Shown: positions 1-9,941, counted from the stretch's first letter. The stretch is 64,000 nucleotides of DNA from Nostoc sp. XA010 (GCF_020829625.1 NZ_JAIVFX010000001.1:558001-622000); one strand, 5' to 3'. The notes: generated by a model from the letters alone, not told the origin. Translations and numbers: made by a program.

Positions 1-2
1 CA

Positions 3-1754
3 ATGCAGCGCGTGCTTAAGAGTTTAAGCGCTTACCGATGGACTTCGCTAGGAGCATTGGTGAGCCTGTTGCTGTTGACGATCGCAAACGCAGTTACTCC
101 ACAACTATTTCGGTGGGGAATTGATGAGGGGATCACGCAAAAAAACCTCCAAATTGTGCTACACAGCGCCGCCTGGCTGGTACTCGCCGCGATCGCTCGT
201 GGTGTATTTAACTTTGGACAAAGCTATTTAGCAGAAGCAACGTCTCAAGGTGTAGCTTATGACCTGCGAAACAGAATTTTCAGCAAAATTCAAAATCTCA
301 GTTTCAGTTATCATGACCAGGCGCAGACTTCCCAACTCTTAACCCGTGTCACCAGCGACATAGAGCAGATCCGTACCTTTGTTGGTACTAGTTTAATTCA
401 GGTCATCAGTTCAATTGTGACATTGGTGAGTATATCAGTGGTTTTGCTACTGATGAACTGGCAACTAGCACTGATTACGCTAACGGCAGTGCCTCTAAAT
501 GCATGGTTAATGATACAATTTATCTCTCGGAATAACAAAATTTTTCGGCAAGTACAAGAGCAACTAAGCGACCTGAATGCTGTATTGCAAGAGAACTTGT
601 TTGGAATCCGGGTGGTAAAAGCGTTTGTGCGGGAATCAACCGAAAGGTCGCGTTACACGGGCATGAATGATGGTCTAGTTAGGGCAAACATGAAGACCAT
701 TAGCGCCATCCACAATATCTTCCCGTTTATCTTTTTGGTGAGTAACTTGGTAACATTGGCAGTTTTCGCCTATGGGGGAGCGCAAGTAATTGGGCGTAGG
801 TTCTCCATTGGCGAACTGGTGGCGTTTAACTCCTACCTAGCGTTGATTCTCCAACCAATTTTGTTGATTGGATTTGCTGCACCGGCGATCGCTCAATCAG
901 CTGCTTCCGCCGAACGCGTCTACGAAGTTGTAGATGCGGAAGTAGAAATTCGCGATCGCCCCGGTGCTGTCCCATTTGACACCTGTGTTGGTAGAATCAC
1001 CTTTGAAAATGTTTGCTTTCGCTATCCAGGAGCGACAACTGAAACTCTCAAAGGAGTTTCCTTTGAAACCAAACCCAAAGAGCTAATCGCCGTTTTAGGG
1101 ATGACTGGTTCCGGGAAAAGCACAATTATGAACTTGCTTCCCCGCTTTTACGATGTCACAAAGGGAGCAGTTCGCATTGACGGACGAGATGTAAAAGATT
1201 TCACCCTCAAAAGCCTCAGATCGCATATCGGTATTGTATTTCAGGAAACCACCCTCTTTTCTGGCACAATTCGCGAAAATATTGCCTATGCAAAACCCGA
1301 TGCAACTCTAGAGGAGGTGATTGAGGTTGCCAAAACTGCCCAAATGCACGATTTTATCAGTAGTTTACCTGATGGCTACGAGACAATTGTGGGTGAACGG
1401 GGCGTGGGCTTGTCTGGTGGGCAAAAACAACGAATTGCGATCGCTCGTACCTTACTAACCGATTACAGCATTCTGATTTTGGACGATAGCACCTCTGCTG
1501 TAGATGCTAAAACTGCTGCCCAGATTCAAGCCGAACTAGATAGCTTAATGCGCCAGAAAGCTTGTACAACTTTTGTAGTAGCTCAACGCATCAGCACCGT
1601 CAAAAATGCCGATCGCATTTTTCTCATGGATAAAGGAAGATTAGTAGCACAAGGCACTCACGAGGAATTGATGCAAACCAGCCCCCTCTACGGTGTGATT
1701 TTGGAATCTCAAGTAAAGGCGAAAGAAAAAATGATCCCAAACCATAATAAATAG
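3..1754 (+). CDS. ABC exporter half-transporter (permease fused to ATPase)
   Basis: Probable lipid, drug or peptide exporter subunit acting in the cytoplasmic membrane. The N-terminal 300 residues form a six-helix type-1 exporter transmembrane domain. The ATPase follows, with Walker A (GMTGSGKST, near residue 366), the LSGGQ signature near residue 470 and Walker B (ILILDDSTSAVD) about 25 residues later. At 583 aa it has the usual family length. The Walker B motif ends DDS rather than the canonical DEA, so the catalytic glutamate is replaced by aspartate; this is typical of the degenerate half of heterodimeric exporters. The downstream gene has canonical DEA, so the two probably form a heterodimer. 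The ATG lies two bases from the window edge, so the true start could be further upstream. Substrate unknown. Confidence 0.9.
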   Translation: MQRVLKSLSAYRWTSLGALVSLLLLTIANAVTPQLFRWGIDEGITQKNLQIVLHSAAWLVLAAIARGVFNFGQSYLAEATSQGVAYDLRNRIFSKIQNLSFSYHDQAQTSQLLTRVTSDIEQIRTFVGTSLIQVISSIVTLVSISVVLLLMNWQLALITLTAVPLNAWLMIQFISRNNKIFRQVQEQLSDLNAVLQENLFGIRVVKAFVRESTERSRYTGMNDGLVRANMKTISAIHNIFPFIFLVSNLVTLAVFAYGGAQVIGRRFSIGELVAFNSYLALILQPILLIGFAAPAIAQSAASAERVYEVVDAEVEIRDRPGAVPFDTCVGRITFENVCFRYPGATTETLKGVSFETKPKELIAVLGMTGSGKSTIMNLLPRFYDVTKGAVRIDGRDVKDFTLKSLRSHIGIVFQETTLFSGTIRENIAYAKPDATLEEVIEVAKTAQMHDFISSLPDGYETIVGERGVGLSGGQKQRIAIARTLLTDYSILILDDSTSAVDAKTAAQIQAELDSLMRQKACTTFVVAQRISTVKNADRIFLMDKGRLVAQGTHEELMQTSPLYGVILESQVKAKEKMIPNHNK

Positions 1755-1802
1755 TCTTGCGTAAAATTCTTATTACAGCCTGGTAATCAAGGCAAAGACT
1801 TT

Positions 1803-1836
1803 TAATCCAAAATCCAAAATCTAAAATCCAAAATTC
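1803..1836. repeat. Short tandem heptamer-type repeat (AATCCAA)
   Basis: Four imperfect AATCCAAA-like units fill the gap between the two ABC genes. This is the short tandemly repeated repetitive sequence class common between Nostoc genes. Confidence 0.6.
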
Positions 1837-1838
1837 TT

Positions 1839-3638
1839 ATGAGAGGCACAGTTCCCGTTGTTGCATCTGAGCAAGCGAGTCAGCAACTTTCCACTCTGGG
1901 ACGCTTTTTGCAATACCTGCTACTTTATCGCAAAGAAATTCCCATCGCCCTGACATTAGTATTTATTGGTGCCGTAACCCAGGCAATTGGGCCATTTTTC
2001 ATCGGTTGGTCCATTGATCACCTAATTGCACAAGGAAATTTGCAAGGACTGCTGCTGTTATTAGGACTACTAGCCCTAAACTACGCACTTGGCGTATTCG
2101 CAATCCGAGGTCAAATTATTCGAGTCGGCTGGATTATGCAGCGATTGCTGGCTCAACTAAGGCAAGATATTTTCACTAAAATCCAAAGTCTGCCACTTAG
2201 CTTTTTTGATCGCAGCGAAGCAGGCGATTTAATGAGCCGTCTGCTGAATGATGTTAATACTGTAAATCAGGCATTTGGACTGACGATCGCCCAAATGCTG
2301 GGCAACACTTTCAGTTTGGTAGGCATCATTATTGCAATGCTCGCAATCAACTTACAACTTGGTTTGTTGAGTAATCTGGTTGTGCCACTGATGATTTTTA
2401 CCACAAGCTTATTTGCACGTTGGGCAAGAGCCAGATTTCGCGTTACCCGACAAACTATTGGGGAACTTTCCGCCAAGTTAGAAGAAGATATTGGCAGCGT
2501 CCGAGAAGCACAAGCATTTAATCGTGTACAGATGAATATTCAAGAGTTTGACGTTCTTAACGCTGCCAATAGAGATGCTAACGTCGACGCTGTAGCAATT
2601 ACTTCAGCCTTTTTGCCCTCCATTGATTTTCTCAACACCCTAGCAACCGCAGCTGTGCTGGCTTATGGCGGCTATCTCGCAGTCACCGGAGCTGCAACAG
2701 TGGGTGTGGTGACAGCTTTTTTACTTTACGTTCAGCAGTTCTTCCGCCCGATCCAAATTCTCAGCCAGTTTTACACCCAAGCTCAATCTGCATTTGCCGG
2801 ATTAGAGCGAATCTTTCTATTGCTAGATGAACCGTCACAACTCAATGACGCACCTAATGCCACAGAAATGCCGCCTATTCAGGGTGAAGTGACATTTGAT
2901 AATGTCAAGTTTGGCTACAACCCAGATCAACTGGTTCTCAAAGGGGTGAATTTGCACGCTTATCCAGGGCAGATGATTGCATTAGTAGGGCCAACCGGTT
3001 CAGGAAAAAGTACAATTATTAACTTGATTTTGCGCTTCTACGATGTATCTAGTGGTGCAGTGAAAATTGATAATATTGATGTACGTAGCGTTACTCAAGC
3101 AAGTCTGCGGCGACAAATTGGCATCGTTCTGCAAGACAATATTTTGTTTACCGGCACCGTCGCTGAAAACATTGCTTTTGGCGCTCCTTACTCCACTCAA
3201 GCTGATATCGAAGCTGCTGCACAACTAGCAAATGTGCATGAGTTCATTACCTCACTACCACAGGGTTATACAACTCAATTGGGTGAACGAGGCGCACCCC
3301 TAAGTCAAGGACAGCGACAACTACTCAGTATTGCTCGTGCGGTGTTGATTAATCCCCGAATACTGATTCTTGATGAAGCAACCAGCAGCATTGACACGCG
3401 TACAGAAGCGCTAGTACAGAGTGCGATCGCTCGCTTGCTGCAAGGTCGTACCAGCTTCGTAATTGCCCACCGCCTCAGTACAGTTACCCAGGCAGATCGG
3501 GTATTAGTAATTCAGCAGGGAGAAATTGTAGAGCAGGGTACTCACGCCGAACTGATCAATCAGCAAGGTGTCTATGCTAACTTGTATGCCCTGCAACTGG
3601 GTGCAGCAGACACAACGGTTCTTCAAAACAAAAAGTAA
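1839..3638 (+). CDS. ABC exporter half-transporter (second subunit)
   Basis: Second half-transporter, 599 aa, starting 84 bp after the previous gene on the same strand. A six-helix membrane domain occupies about residues 30-330. The ATPase domain follows with Walker A (GPTGSGKST), a signature read as LSQGQ instead of LSGGQ, and an intact Walker B with catalytic glutamate (ILILDEATSSID). The complementary degeneracy (modified Walker B upstream, modified signature here) is what is seen in heterodimeric exporters with one active and one degenerate site. The pair is inferred to be one transporter; the substrate cannot be read from sequence. The short ATG-rich leader leaves the exact start open by a few residues. 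Confidence 0.9.
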   Translation: MRGTVPVVASEQASQQLSTLGRFLQYLLLYRKEIPIALTLVFIGAVTQAIGPFFIGWSIDHLIAQGNLQGLLLLLGLLALNYALGVFAIRGQIIRVGWIMQRLLAQLRQDIFTKIQSLPLSFFDRSEAGDLMSRLLNDVNTVNQAFGLTIAQMLGNTFSLVGIIIAMLAINLQLGLLSNLVVPLMIFTTSLFARWARARFRVTRQTIGELSAKLEEDIGSVREAQAFNRVQMNIQEFDVLNAANRDANVDAVAITSAFLPSIDFLNTLATAAVLAYGGYLAVTGAATVGVVTAFLLYVQQFFRPIQILSQFYTQAQSAFAGLERIFLLLDEPSQLNDAPNATEMPPIQGEVTFDNVKFGYNPDQLVLKGVNLHAYPGQMIALVGPTGSGKSTIINLILRFYDVSSGAVKIDNIDVRSVTQASLRRQIGIVLQDNILFTGTVAENIAFGAPYSTQADIEAAAQLANVHEFITSLPQGYTTQLGERGAPLSQGQRQLLSIARAVLINPRILILDEATSSIDTRTEALVQSAIARLLQGRTSFVIAHRLSTVTQADRVLVIQQGEIVEQGTHAELINQQGVYANLYALQLGAADTTVLQNKK

Positions 3639-3677
3639 AATATATATAGCTCTAATTTATCAATTGCCAGCAAAGAA

Positions 3678-3932
3678 ATGAAGCTACCTGACCTTGATTC
3701 ACAAACCATCGATCGCATTATTGAAATGGCATGGGAAGATAGAACCTCTTTTGATGCCATTGAGGCTCAGTTTGGGCTGTTGGAGAAAGAGGTAATTGCC
3801 CTAATGAGGCGCGAAATGAAAGAATCTAGTTTCCGGATGTGGCGAGAGCGAGTCACCAAACGCAGTACAAAACATTTATCTAAGCGAGAATTTATTGCAG
3901 GTCGGTTTAAATCGCACAATCAAAAAACGTAA
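3678..3932 (+). CDS. DUF2805 / TIGR03643 family small protein
   Basis: 84-residue protein with the family core IIEMAWEDRTSFDAIEAQFG followed by a helix-turn-helix-like segment and a conserved basic tail with SFRMWRERV. The family is widespread in bacteria and has no assigned biochemical role; the size matches. It sits 39 bp after the ABC pair and 35 bp before the DHFR-like gene on the same strand, so co-transcription is possible. The helix-turn-helix impression is inference only. Confidence 0.8.
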   Translation: MKLPDLDSQTIDRIIEMAWEDRTSFDAIEAQFGLLEKEVIALMRREMKESSFRMWRERVTKRSTKHLSKREFIAGRFKSHNQKT

Positions 3933-3967
3933 GTAATTGGGTGAAAACTACCAAATTCAGAAGCACA

Positions 3968-4501
3968 ATGACGAAAGTTACACTCTACATTGCAGCTAGT
4001 TTGGATGGCTATATCGCTCGCAGTGATGGCGGAATTGATTGGCTATCATTCCTTGATACAGAAGGTGAAGACTACGGTTACACTGATTTCTACGAATCAA
4101 TTGATGCGATCGTGTTAGGTAGCAAGACCTATGAAATAGGGCTTGGTTTTGATGAATGGCCTTATCCAGAAAAAAAATCCTTTGTTTTCACCCAGCGCCC
4201 TCTCCAATCTGACCGTGAGGACGTTACATTTGTTTCTGATCCAGTAGAGCCAGCCTTAACAAATATACAGGCTCAAGGTTATGAAAACATCTGGTTAGTT
4301 GGTGGCGGAGCATTAATCAATTCGTTTCTTCAGCACAGCTTGATTGACGAATATATTATTTCAACTATTCCAATTATCTTAGGTGAAGGTATACGCCTTT
4401 TCCCACCGCCTAGCCCTGAAGAAAAATTAGAGCTGATTAACTCAAAACAATATTCTACTGGCTTAGTCCAAGCACATTATAGGCGAAAAGAAAAGGTTTA
4501 A
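3968..4501 (+). CDS. Dihydrofolate reductase family protein (RibD C-terminal fold)
   Basis: 177 aa. The N-terminus VTLYIAASLDGYIAR and the later IWLVGGGALINSFL are the hallmark segments of the RibD C-terminal / DHFR-like fold, which binds NADPH and reduces a pterin- or ribose-type substrate. I chose the ATG at 3968 because the family normally begins right before the first beta strand; the frame is open to 3941 with extra residues that do not fit. These stand-alone proteins are usually annotated dihydrofolate reductase family and the true substrate is not known. Confidence 0.82.
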   Translation: MTKVTLYIAASLDGYIARSDGGIDWLSFLDTEGEDYGYTDFYESIDAIVLGSKTYEIGLGFDEWPYPEKKSFVFTQRPLQSDREDVTFVSDPVEPALTNIQAQGYENIWLVGGGALINSFLQHSLIDEYIISTIPIILGEGIRLFPPPSPEEKLELINSKQYSTGLVQAHYRRKEKV

Positions 4502-4645
4502 AAATTTATAATTGATAATCATGCTTCAAGTGGTGATAAGTCCGAGGGTCGGCTTCCAAAGCTCAGAACTTCGCGGAATTTAAACACCACCTGAAACTTC
4601 ACTGCCGTTATTAGGCATCGGGTATAAACCCTTATTAATTATGAA

Positions 4646-5008
4646 TTACGAATCAGTGGTTGAAACAACCTCAAGAAGCTTCTGAACAGCTTCGCTAAAC
4701 TGCTCGTAAGGCGAAACTCCTACGATAGTTTCTGCTAAATCACCATCTTTAAAAATTAAAACTGCTGGAATACTGCGAAGACCGAATCTTTTGAAAATTG
4801 GCTTGTTGCTGTCAACATCTACCTTAACGACTTTGGCGCGACCTTTGTATTCCTCAGCAAGTTGCTCCATTAACGGACTAACTAGGCGACATGGGCCACA
4901 CCAAGTAGCAGTAAAATCAACAACAACAATTTTCTCTTCACTTTCAGTTAAAACAGTATCAAATTCACTTTCTTGAACGTAAGCAACTAAGTGAGTATCT
5001 GTAGACAT
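4646..5008 (-). CDS. trxA: Thioredoxin
   Basis: 120-residue thioredoxin with the active site WCGPC preceded by VVVDFTATW and the conserved cis-proline segment SIPAVLIF. It has no signal peptide, so it is a cytosolic thiol-disulfide reductant. Single gene on the minus strand, convergent with the DHFR-like gene. Cyanobacteria carry several thioredoxins; this one has the short acidic N-terminal extension (residues 1-14) of some non-m types, so the symbol is family-level rather than a claim to a particular paralogue. Confidence 0.88.
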   Translation of the reverse strand: MSTDTHLVAYVQESEFDTVLTESEEKIVVVDFTATWCGPCRLVSPLMEQLAEEYKGRAKVVKVDVDSNKPIFKRFGLRSIPAVLIFKDGDLAETIVGVSPYEQFSEAVQKLLEVVSTTDS

Positions 5009-5203
5009 TTTTTAATCCTTTAGTGTCAAACTAAAATTTCAGCAAAAAGCTAACTATACAAACTATACTCCCTTCTGCCTGTCAGATTCACCAGTCACCT
5101 ACATTCGTGAACCCCAGCGATCGTGGATTTAATAATTTACAACCTTCTTACATAGGGTGCGTTAATACACCCTACCAACCGACCTAATCCAAAAGGGGTA
5201 CCG

Positions 5204-5515
5204 TCAAGAGTCATTTTCTGAAGAGAATAGTTCTAACAACCCAATTGTGCCTACAAAAAAAGTATAAGTAGCATATTTTATGGGCATCTTTTTTCTTGAA
5301 GGTGCATAAAAAGCTGCTATGATACTTTCGATAAAATGGCTAGTCATAGCAAAACGCTCAATCCAAAAAATTGGATTAAGGCTGGTTGGTAAATTAGTAT
5401 TAGTTATTGCTGCATAAATATTCCATGATTCCAATCCAATTGCGCTTGTTATAAGCATTGTAGATATAATTTTTACAAAGGTAAAAATCCTTCTTTTTAT
5501 AAGTTTTAAGTTCAT
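5204..5515 (-). CDS. Small membrane protein, unknown function
   Basis: Family not recognised. From the ATG at 5515 it has 103 residues with a basic N-terminus (KLIKRR) and about three hydrophobic stretches (near residues 13-35, 55-70 and 80-98), so it is probably a small inner-membrane protein with positive-inside topology. The frame stays open to an upstream ATG at 5596, but those 27 extra residues run into repeat-like sequence and are less likely to be translated. No functional context is visible. Confidence 0.5.
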   Translation of the reverse strand: MNLKLIKRRIFTFVKIISTMLITSAIGLESWNIYAAITNTNLPTSLNPIFWIERFAMTSHFIESIIAAFYAPSRKKMPIKYATYTFFVGTIGLLELFSSENDS

Positions 5516-5596
5516 ATAATTCACAAAAAGTTGTTTAAAATATCCAGCAATACTCGGTGAAGTAACACACAAGTTAATGTGTAAGTACTTACGCAA

Positions 5597-6080
5597 AAAA
5601 ACTCTCTCAAACTATTCACCGTGTCGCGCCAGTTGCTTCTCCCTACAGCCCTTCTCCTAAAGGAGACGCTACGCGAACGGGCATCCTACGGCAGGCGCTA
5701 GCCTCTCCCTTTGGGAAAAGGGGAGACGCTGTGCGTAGCTTGCTTCCCCGCAGGGGTACAAGTCGGGGAACCCGCCCAACGCACTGGCTTCTCTGTGCCT
5801 CTGTGGTAGCCTGCGGCAAGCTGCTTTAGTCTAGGTTTTTTCGGTACTCATGTGTAGTCTTGTATGTATTGTCTACAACTCCTTTTAAGTCAACCAATCT
5901 TATATCATGATTTCCATTTTTGTAAAAGCCTCTAAAAATACGGGTATGGTGTATGTGGGGGACTCTGACTCCCAACTGATAACTGTTAAATCACTAGATA
6001 TTTAAAAAATGGTAAAAATGTGGAATAATACATAGTGGTAAATTTAATTACGTTCCGTAAATTGATAAAAATATAAAACT
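5597..6080. repeat. Intergenic region with Nostoc palindromic repeats
   Basis: About 480 bp without a credible gene. The stretch 5640-5830 holds several overlapping inverted repeats built from motifs such as GGAGACGCTACGCGAA, seen in related form at 25.8, 37.2 and 50.3 kb. The last 100 bp are AT-rich and probably carry the promoter of the next gene. Confidence 0.5.
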
Positions 6081-6290
6081 ATGATTACTCAAAATTACAA
6101 TTCAATTCATGTTGAAAATAACTTGCTTAAACAAATCAAAGTTAAAGAAAATCAGCTAAAAATTGCACAAGAATCTAATATGCTCCATGTAGCAGAAGCA
6201 TTACAAGATGAATTATTAAAGTTACAAGGTCAATTATCAGAATCGCAAGACGTTGAAGTTCAAGCGTTGATGGGTCTGCTAGACGATTAA
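6081..6290 (+). CDS. Small hypothetical protein
   Basis: 69 residues, acidic and highly helical (residues 14-60 form one amphipathic helix with regular leucines), ending in the acidic tail GLLDD. Not recognised. It has its own AT-rich upstream region and a clean stop; the composition resembles that of its neighbours. It could be a small regulatory or structural protein, but nothing in the context says which. Confidence 0.45.
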   Translation: MITQNYNSIHVENNLLKQIKVKENQLKIAQESNMLHVAEALQDELLKLQGQLSESQDVEVQALMGLLDD

Positions 6291-6402
6291 TATTGTAAAT
6301 TTGTGTTGCAAATATTAAAACACAAAAGCTCTGTAAACAGGAACCAGGGCATACTGATTTGGATGCATAGGGTTCTAAGGTTTCATAAACTCACGATGAT
6401 TC

Positions 6403-6726
6403 TTACCTAGTTAAGATATTAGGGTTTTGCTGAGTATGTGGTGTTTTAATCTGCGGTAGTGAATTAATCTTAAGAACAGGTTTAATTGGGCGCAGTTGCC
6501 TTAGCTTAAGAATTTGAATTTCTCTCTCAATCGAATTTTTTCCTTGCCTAAAAAATTCTTGAGAGTTATATGGTACTAAGTCGCGGGACAAATGTTGAGT
6601 TTGTGCTGGAGTCAAACGAGGAAGGGGTTGTTCAGCATTGGCAGAAGTCTGTATAGCCAGAAAAAAAGCTGTTGAAAGCACCAAGGGTTTTATTTTTATA
6701 CATCCAGTGAATATCAGGTTTAACAT
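6403..6726 (-). CDS. Small secreted or periplasmic protein, unknown
   Basis: 107 residues. It begins with a signal-peptide-like segment (basic KIK, hydrophobic PLVLSTAFFLAIQ, cleavage-like SANA before EQP near residue 32), so export across the cytoplasmic membrane is likely. The mature part is about 75 residues, basic and proline-rich with repeated PxLK/PxI segments and no cysteines. Family not recognised. It stands alone, facing away from the RTX region. Confidence 0.5.
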   Translation of the reverse strand: MLNLIFTGCIKIKPLVLSTAFFLAIQTSANAEQPLPRLTPAQTQHLSRDLVPYNSQEFFRQGKNSIEREIQILKLRQLRPIKPVLKINSLPQIKTPHTQQNPNILTR

Positions 6727-6872
6727 GATTGATACATCTGTTGCGTGAATGCTGTATCAAACCATCTTGTGTTGGTCTGATTATAAGTAAAGTATACTTA
6801 TTTGCTTACTAATTACCTCCCACAAATGGGTGAATTAATCAGCTAAAACTTTATCGAATAGAATTCAGGAGT

Positions 6873-6909
6873 CAGGAGCGGAGCCGGAGCGTCTCCGGCT
6901 CCGCTCCTG
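6873..6909. repeat. Perfect 17-bp inverted repeat (hairpin)
   Basis: Two 17-bp arms with no mismatch (6873-6889 and 6893-6909) around a 3-nt loop; GC-rich in an AT-rich surrounding. A further imperfect match of the flanks (gaattcaggagt against actcctaaattc) extends the symmetry. No T-run follows, so it is more likely a mobile palindromic repeat than a terminator. Confidence 0.7.
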
Positions 6910-6969
6910 AATTCTGACTCCTAAATTCTTGCTAGAAATTACCTTATGTGTTCCTACGCAAATCAAAGG

Positions 6970-7090
6970 TAGTAATGATGGTAACCGCTCAATAATCCGG
7001 GGTAAATCGCTCAGTGACAAAACTCAAATAGCGTAAACTCGTTCCTGAACTGGTAGTTGCCCCGATTTATTGAGCGGATAGTAATGATGG
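6970..7090. mobile_element. MITE-like element, copy 1, with target duplication
   Basis: A 97-100 bp element (about 6981-7079) whose ends are an imperfect 18-bp inverted repeat reading CCGCTCAATAA...GGGG inward from both sides. It is bracketed by a 12-bp direct repeat TAGTAATGATGG (6970-6981 and 7079-7090), which looks like a target-site duplication. A near-identical copy lies at 9950-10051. It contains no open reading frame. It directly precedes a transposase C-terminal remnant. Duplications of 8-12 bp are what IS4-family enzymes leave, which suggests who mobilised it (inference). Confidence 0.8.
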
Positions 7091-7240
7091 ATGAGCAGAA
7101 CAATCAAAATTATCGTTCACAAAGTCGTTACTGACCGTCCCGCACGCAGGCAACCACGAGTTCAAAAACGCCGCCCCAAAGCTTACCTCTTCATGACAAA
7201 ACCTCGACAAGAATTACGAAAACAGCTGCAAACTTCTTAA
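7091..7240 (+). pseudogene. IS4-type transposase C-terminal remnant (plus strand)
   Basis: A 49-codon frame containing HKVVTDRPARRQPRV, KRRPKAY and MTKPRQELRKQL. This is the basic C-terminal tail seen at the end of many cyanobacterial IS4-family transposases. The rest of the transposase is absent upstream, where MITE copy 1 ends. It is homologous to the minus-strand remnant at 10171, and the similarity continues about 25 bp past both stops (GCTTTTCTTAGT shared), which probably marks the IS end. Confidence 0.7.
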
Positions 7241-7280
7241 TTGGCAACTGTTTCCGCTTTTCTTAGTACCCCATTTGTCT

Positions 7281-9815
7281 TTAGGCTACAGTGACTCCTA
7301 GTGTATAAGAACCAGGATTAAAAGAGCCAGAACTGAAAGTCCCGCCATTTTGCGGGAAGTAATCAAAATCACTTACTGAAATGGAGTAAGTACCTGTCCC
7401 TAGTGAAGCGGTGATTGATGGAGAATCACTAGAATTCAGTAAGTTCCCGGCACTATTAAATAGACCGATAACTGTATCGACAGTAAGATTCTCCGTGCTG
7501 ATAGTCACAGTTCCTGGGTTGGCTAAAGAAAATGTGAAAAAGTCGAAATCAGGATTGTTCCCTGGAAGTGTTGCCAGTTGAGCAGAGGTATTAACTTCTG
7601 AACCTGATGTTAAAGTACCTAGCTCCTCAGCAGTGGCTAGTGTGTTGTTTGTCCCTTGTCGAGCATCTTCTTTCTCGTAGAACAGGAAGTCGTCACTATC
7701 AAGCCTCAGAGACGACGCTTCCACAACACCAATGAGTTCATCTAGCTCTCCCCCTGATTTGTCCAGAAATACCCTTGTATTGGCTCCCACAGTCTGCAAG
7801 CGATAGTCTCCCAGTGTTCCTTTGATCTGGATTGTATCCTCGTTGGAGTTGAAGCCACGGACGGTAGCGTAGTCTGCAAAACCACTACTTCCACTGTTAT
7901 CGTCATAAAAGACATTATTAGCATCTCCAAGTAAGAACTGATCTTCCCCAGGTCCTCCAGTTAGGATATCAACCTCCCCTAATCCAGGAGAATCAGAACC
8001 GTTAGTATCAACGCCTATGAGGACATCATTTCCAGGCCCTCCAAGGAGAGTGTCATTGCCGACCCCGCCAAAGAGTGGGTCATCGCCTTCTCCTCCTTCG
8101 AGAAGGTCATTGCCAGCCCCGCCAAACAGGCTGTCATTCCCATCCTCGCCCAAGACGAGGTCATTACCTTCCTGACCATCAAGAAAGTCATCGCTATCCC
8201 CACCAAGCAAGGTGTCATTGCCGCCTCTGCCAAAGACGGTATCATTGCTGCCTCCTCCAATTAGGGAGTCGTTAAAACTAGAACCAAAGACTTGCTCGAT
8301 ATTGAACAGGACATCATTCCCATCTCCCCCACTGGCAGTTCCAGTGCCAAGGTCAACGGTGACTCCGGCAGTGGCATTTAAATAATCAGCAGTATCAACA
8401 CCAGTCCCACCAAAGAGTTGGTCATCCCCGCCTCCAGCAAGGAGTTGGTCATCCCCGTCTCCACCAAGCAGAATGTCATTGCCTCTGCCGCCTAGCAGGG
8501 TATCATTGCCTTCTCTACTAATGAGAGTGTCACCCCCGTCCTCACCTTCGAGTTGGTCATTGCCAGCCCCACCAAGCAGGATGTCAATGCCGCTACCGCC
8601 AAGCAGGGAGTCATTGCCGTTCCCGCCATTGATAAAGTCGTCGTTAGTCCCGCCAAGCAGGGTGTCATTGCCGTTATCGCCAAAGAGGCGGTCATTACCA
8701 GCCCCACCATTGACAGAGTCATTCCCGTCCCCACCACTGAGGAAGAAGTCATTGCCAGCTCCGCCAAAGATGGTGTCATTGAACCTAGAACCAACGATTC
8801 TTTCAATCTCCAACAGGACATCATTCCTGCCCTGCCCTGTAGCGGTTCCAGTCGCTAGGTTAATCGTGACTCCGGCAGTGGCACTTAAATAATCAACAGT
8901 ATCAACACCATCTCCACCGAAGAGTTGGTTATTGCCAGTCCCACCACGCAAGGTGTCATCGCCCAACCCACCACGGACAATATCGTTGCCAATTTCACCA
9001 TCAAGCACGTCATTGCCAACTCCACCATCAAGCAGGTCATTGCCACCTCTACCAAAGAGGGTGTCATTACCGCGCCCGCCAGTTAGAGAATCGTTGAAAC
9101 CAGAACCAAAGACTTGTTCGATATTAAACAGGACATCATTCCCAGCCCCTCCACTGGCAGTTCCAGTCGCTAGGTTAACGGTGACACCAGCAGTGGTATT
9201 TGAATAGTCAGCAGTATCATTGCCAGTCCCACCAGAGATTTGGTCATCCCCGTCCCCTCCTTCGAGTCGGTCATTGCCAGCCCCGCCAAGAAGTCGGTCA
9301 TCGCCAGCCTCACCAATCAAGTTGTCATTGCCATCCTCGCCATCAATCTGGTCATCGCCAGCCCCGCCATTGAGGGTGTCAGCCCCTTCCCCGCCAAAAA
9401 GTTGGTCTTCACCGTCTTCTCCAGCGAGTCGGTCATTTCCGTCCCCGCCTTCGAGAAGGTCATTGCCAGATCCAGCAAGGAAAACATCATCACCGAACCC
9501 ACCAAGCAGGGTGTCGTCACCGCCTCTGCCAAGGAGTTGATCGTCATCCTCCTCGCCATCAAGCAGGTCATTGCCAGATCCACCAAGGAGGACATCATCG
9601 CCGAACCCACCAAGCAGCGTGTTGTCGCCCTCCTCACCATTGAGAAGGTCATTGCCGTCCTCGCCATTAAGCGAGTCATTGCCAGTCCCACCCAAGAGGT
9701 CATCATTGCCGCCCCGACCAAAGAGGTTATCATCACCGCCCTGACCAAGGATAGCGTCATTCTCAAACGTGCCAATTAGACTGTTATTCCTGTTGTCTCC
9801 AATAATGTCTGCCAT
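7281..9815 (-). CDS. RTX-type calcium-binding repeat protein with C-terminal PPC-like domain
   Basis: 844 aa. Residues 1 to about 640 are nonapeptide repeats of the GGxGxDxLx type, which fold as a calcium-loaded parallel beta-roll. They are interrupted three times by a conserved block of about 45 residues starting (A/V)DYxxxTAGVT and ending with FNDSxxGG (near residues 205, 305 and 485). After a spacer come residues 720-844, a pre-peptidase C-terminal-like beta domain ([16 protein letters not shown] ... GSYTLGV). There is no Sec signal peptide, as expected for type I secretion substrates; no TolC/HlyB/HlyD partner lies nearby. No catalytic domain was recognised, so it is probably a surface or extracellular structural or adhesive protein. 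The gene sits between two inverted transposase remnants and two MITE copies. Confidence 0.85.
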   Translation of the reverse strand: MADIIGDNRNNSLIGTFENDAILGQGGDDNLFGRGGNDDLLGGTGNDSLNGEDGNDLLNGEEGDNTLLGGFGDDVLLGGSGNDLLDGEEDDDQLLGRGGDDTLLGGFGDDVFLAGSGNDLLEGGDGNDRLAGEDGEDQLFGGEGADTLNGGAGDDQIDGEDGNDNLIGEAGDDRLLGGAGNDRLEGGDGDDQISGGTGNDTADYSNTTAGVTVNLATGTASGGAGNDVLFNIEQVFGSGFNDSLTGGRGNDTLFGRGGNDLLDGGVGNDVLDGEIGNDIVRGGLGDDTLRGGTGNNQLFGGDGVDTVDYLSATAGVTINLATGTATGQGRNDVLLEIERIVGSRFNDTIFGGAGNDFFLSGGDGNDSVNGGAGNDRLFGDNGNDTLLGGTNDDFINGGNGNDSLLGGSGIDILLGGAGNDQLEGEDGGDTLISREGNDTLLGGRGNDILLGGDGDDQLLAGGGDDQLFGGTGVDTADYLNATAGVTVDLGTGTASGGDGNDVLFNIEQVFGSSFNDSLIGGGSNDTVFGRGGNDTLLGGDSDDFLDGQEGNDLVLGEDGNDSLFGGAGNDLLEGGEGDDPLFGGVGNDTLLGGPGNDVLIGVDTNGSDSPGLGEVDILTGGPGEDQFLLGDANNVFYDDNSGSSGFADYATVRGFNSNEDTIQIKGTLGDYRLQTVGANTRVFLDKSGGELDELIGVVEASSLRLDSDDFLFYEKEDARQGTNNTLATAEELGTLTSGSEVNTSAQLATLPGNNPDFDFFTFSLANPGTVTISTENLTVDTVIGLFNSAGNLLNSSDSPSITASLGTGTYSISVSDFDYFPQNGGTFSSGSFNPGSYTLGVTVA

Positions 9816-9941
9816 ATCAATCCCCTCAGTTATAAGTTTGATTCACAGATATTCGCTGGCAGAGGTGTCATCTATGAGTAGCCCTGCCAGCAGGGCGAAA
9901 CCCTAGATAGGTAGTTCAAATAAATACAGCATCTACTTAGA

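Noticed and set aside
8473..9779. Several long open frames on both strands across the RTX gene
   Set aside because: They are shadows of the repetitive RTX coding sequence; proline/serine- or valine-rich low-complexity products with no start context.
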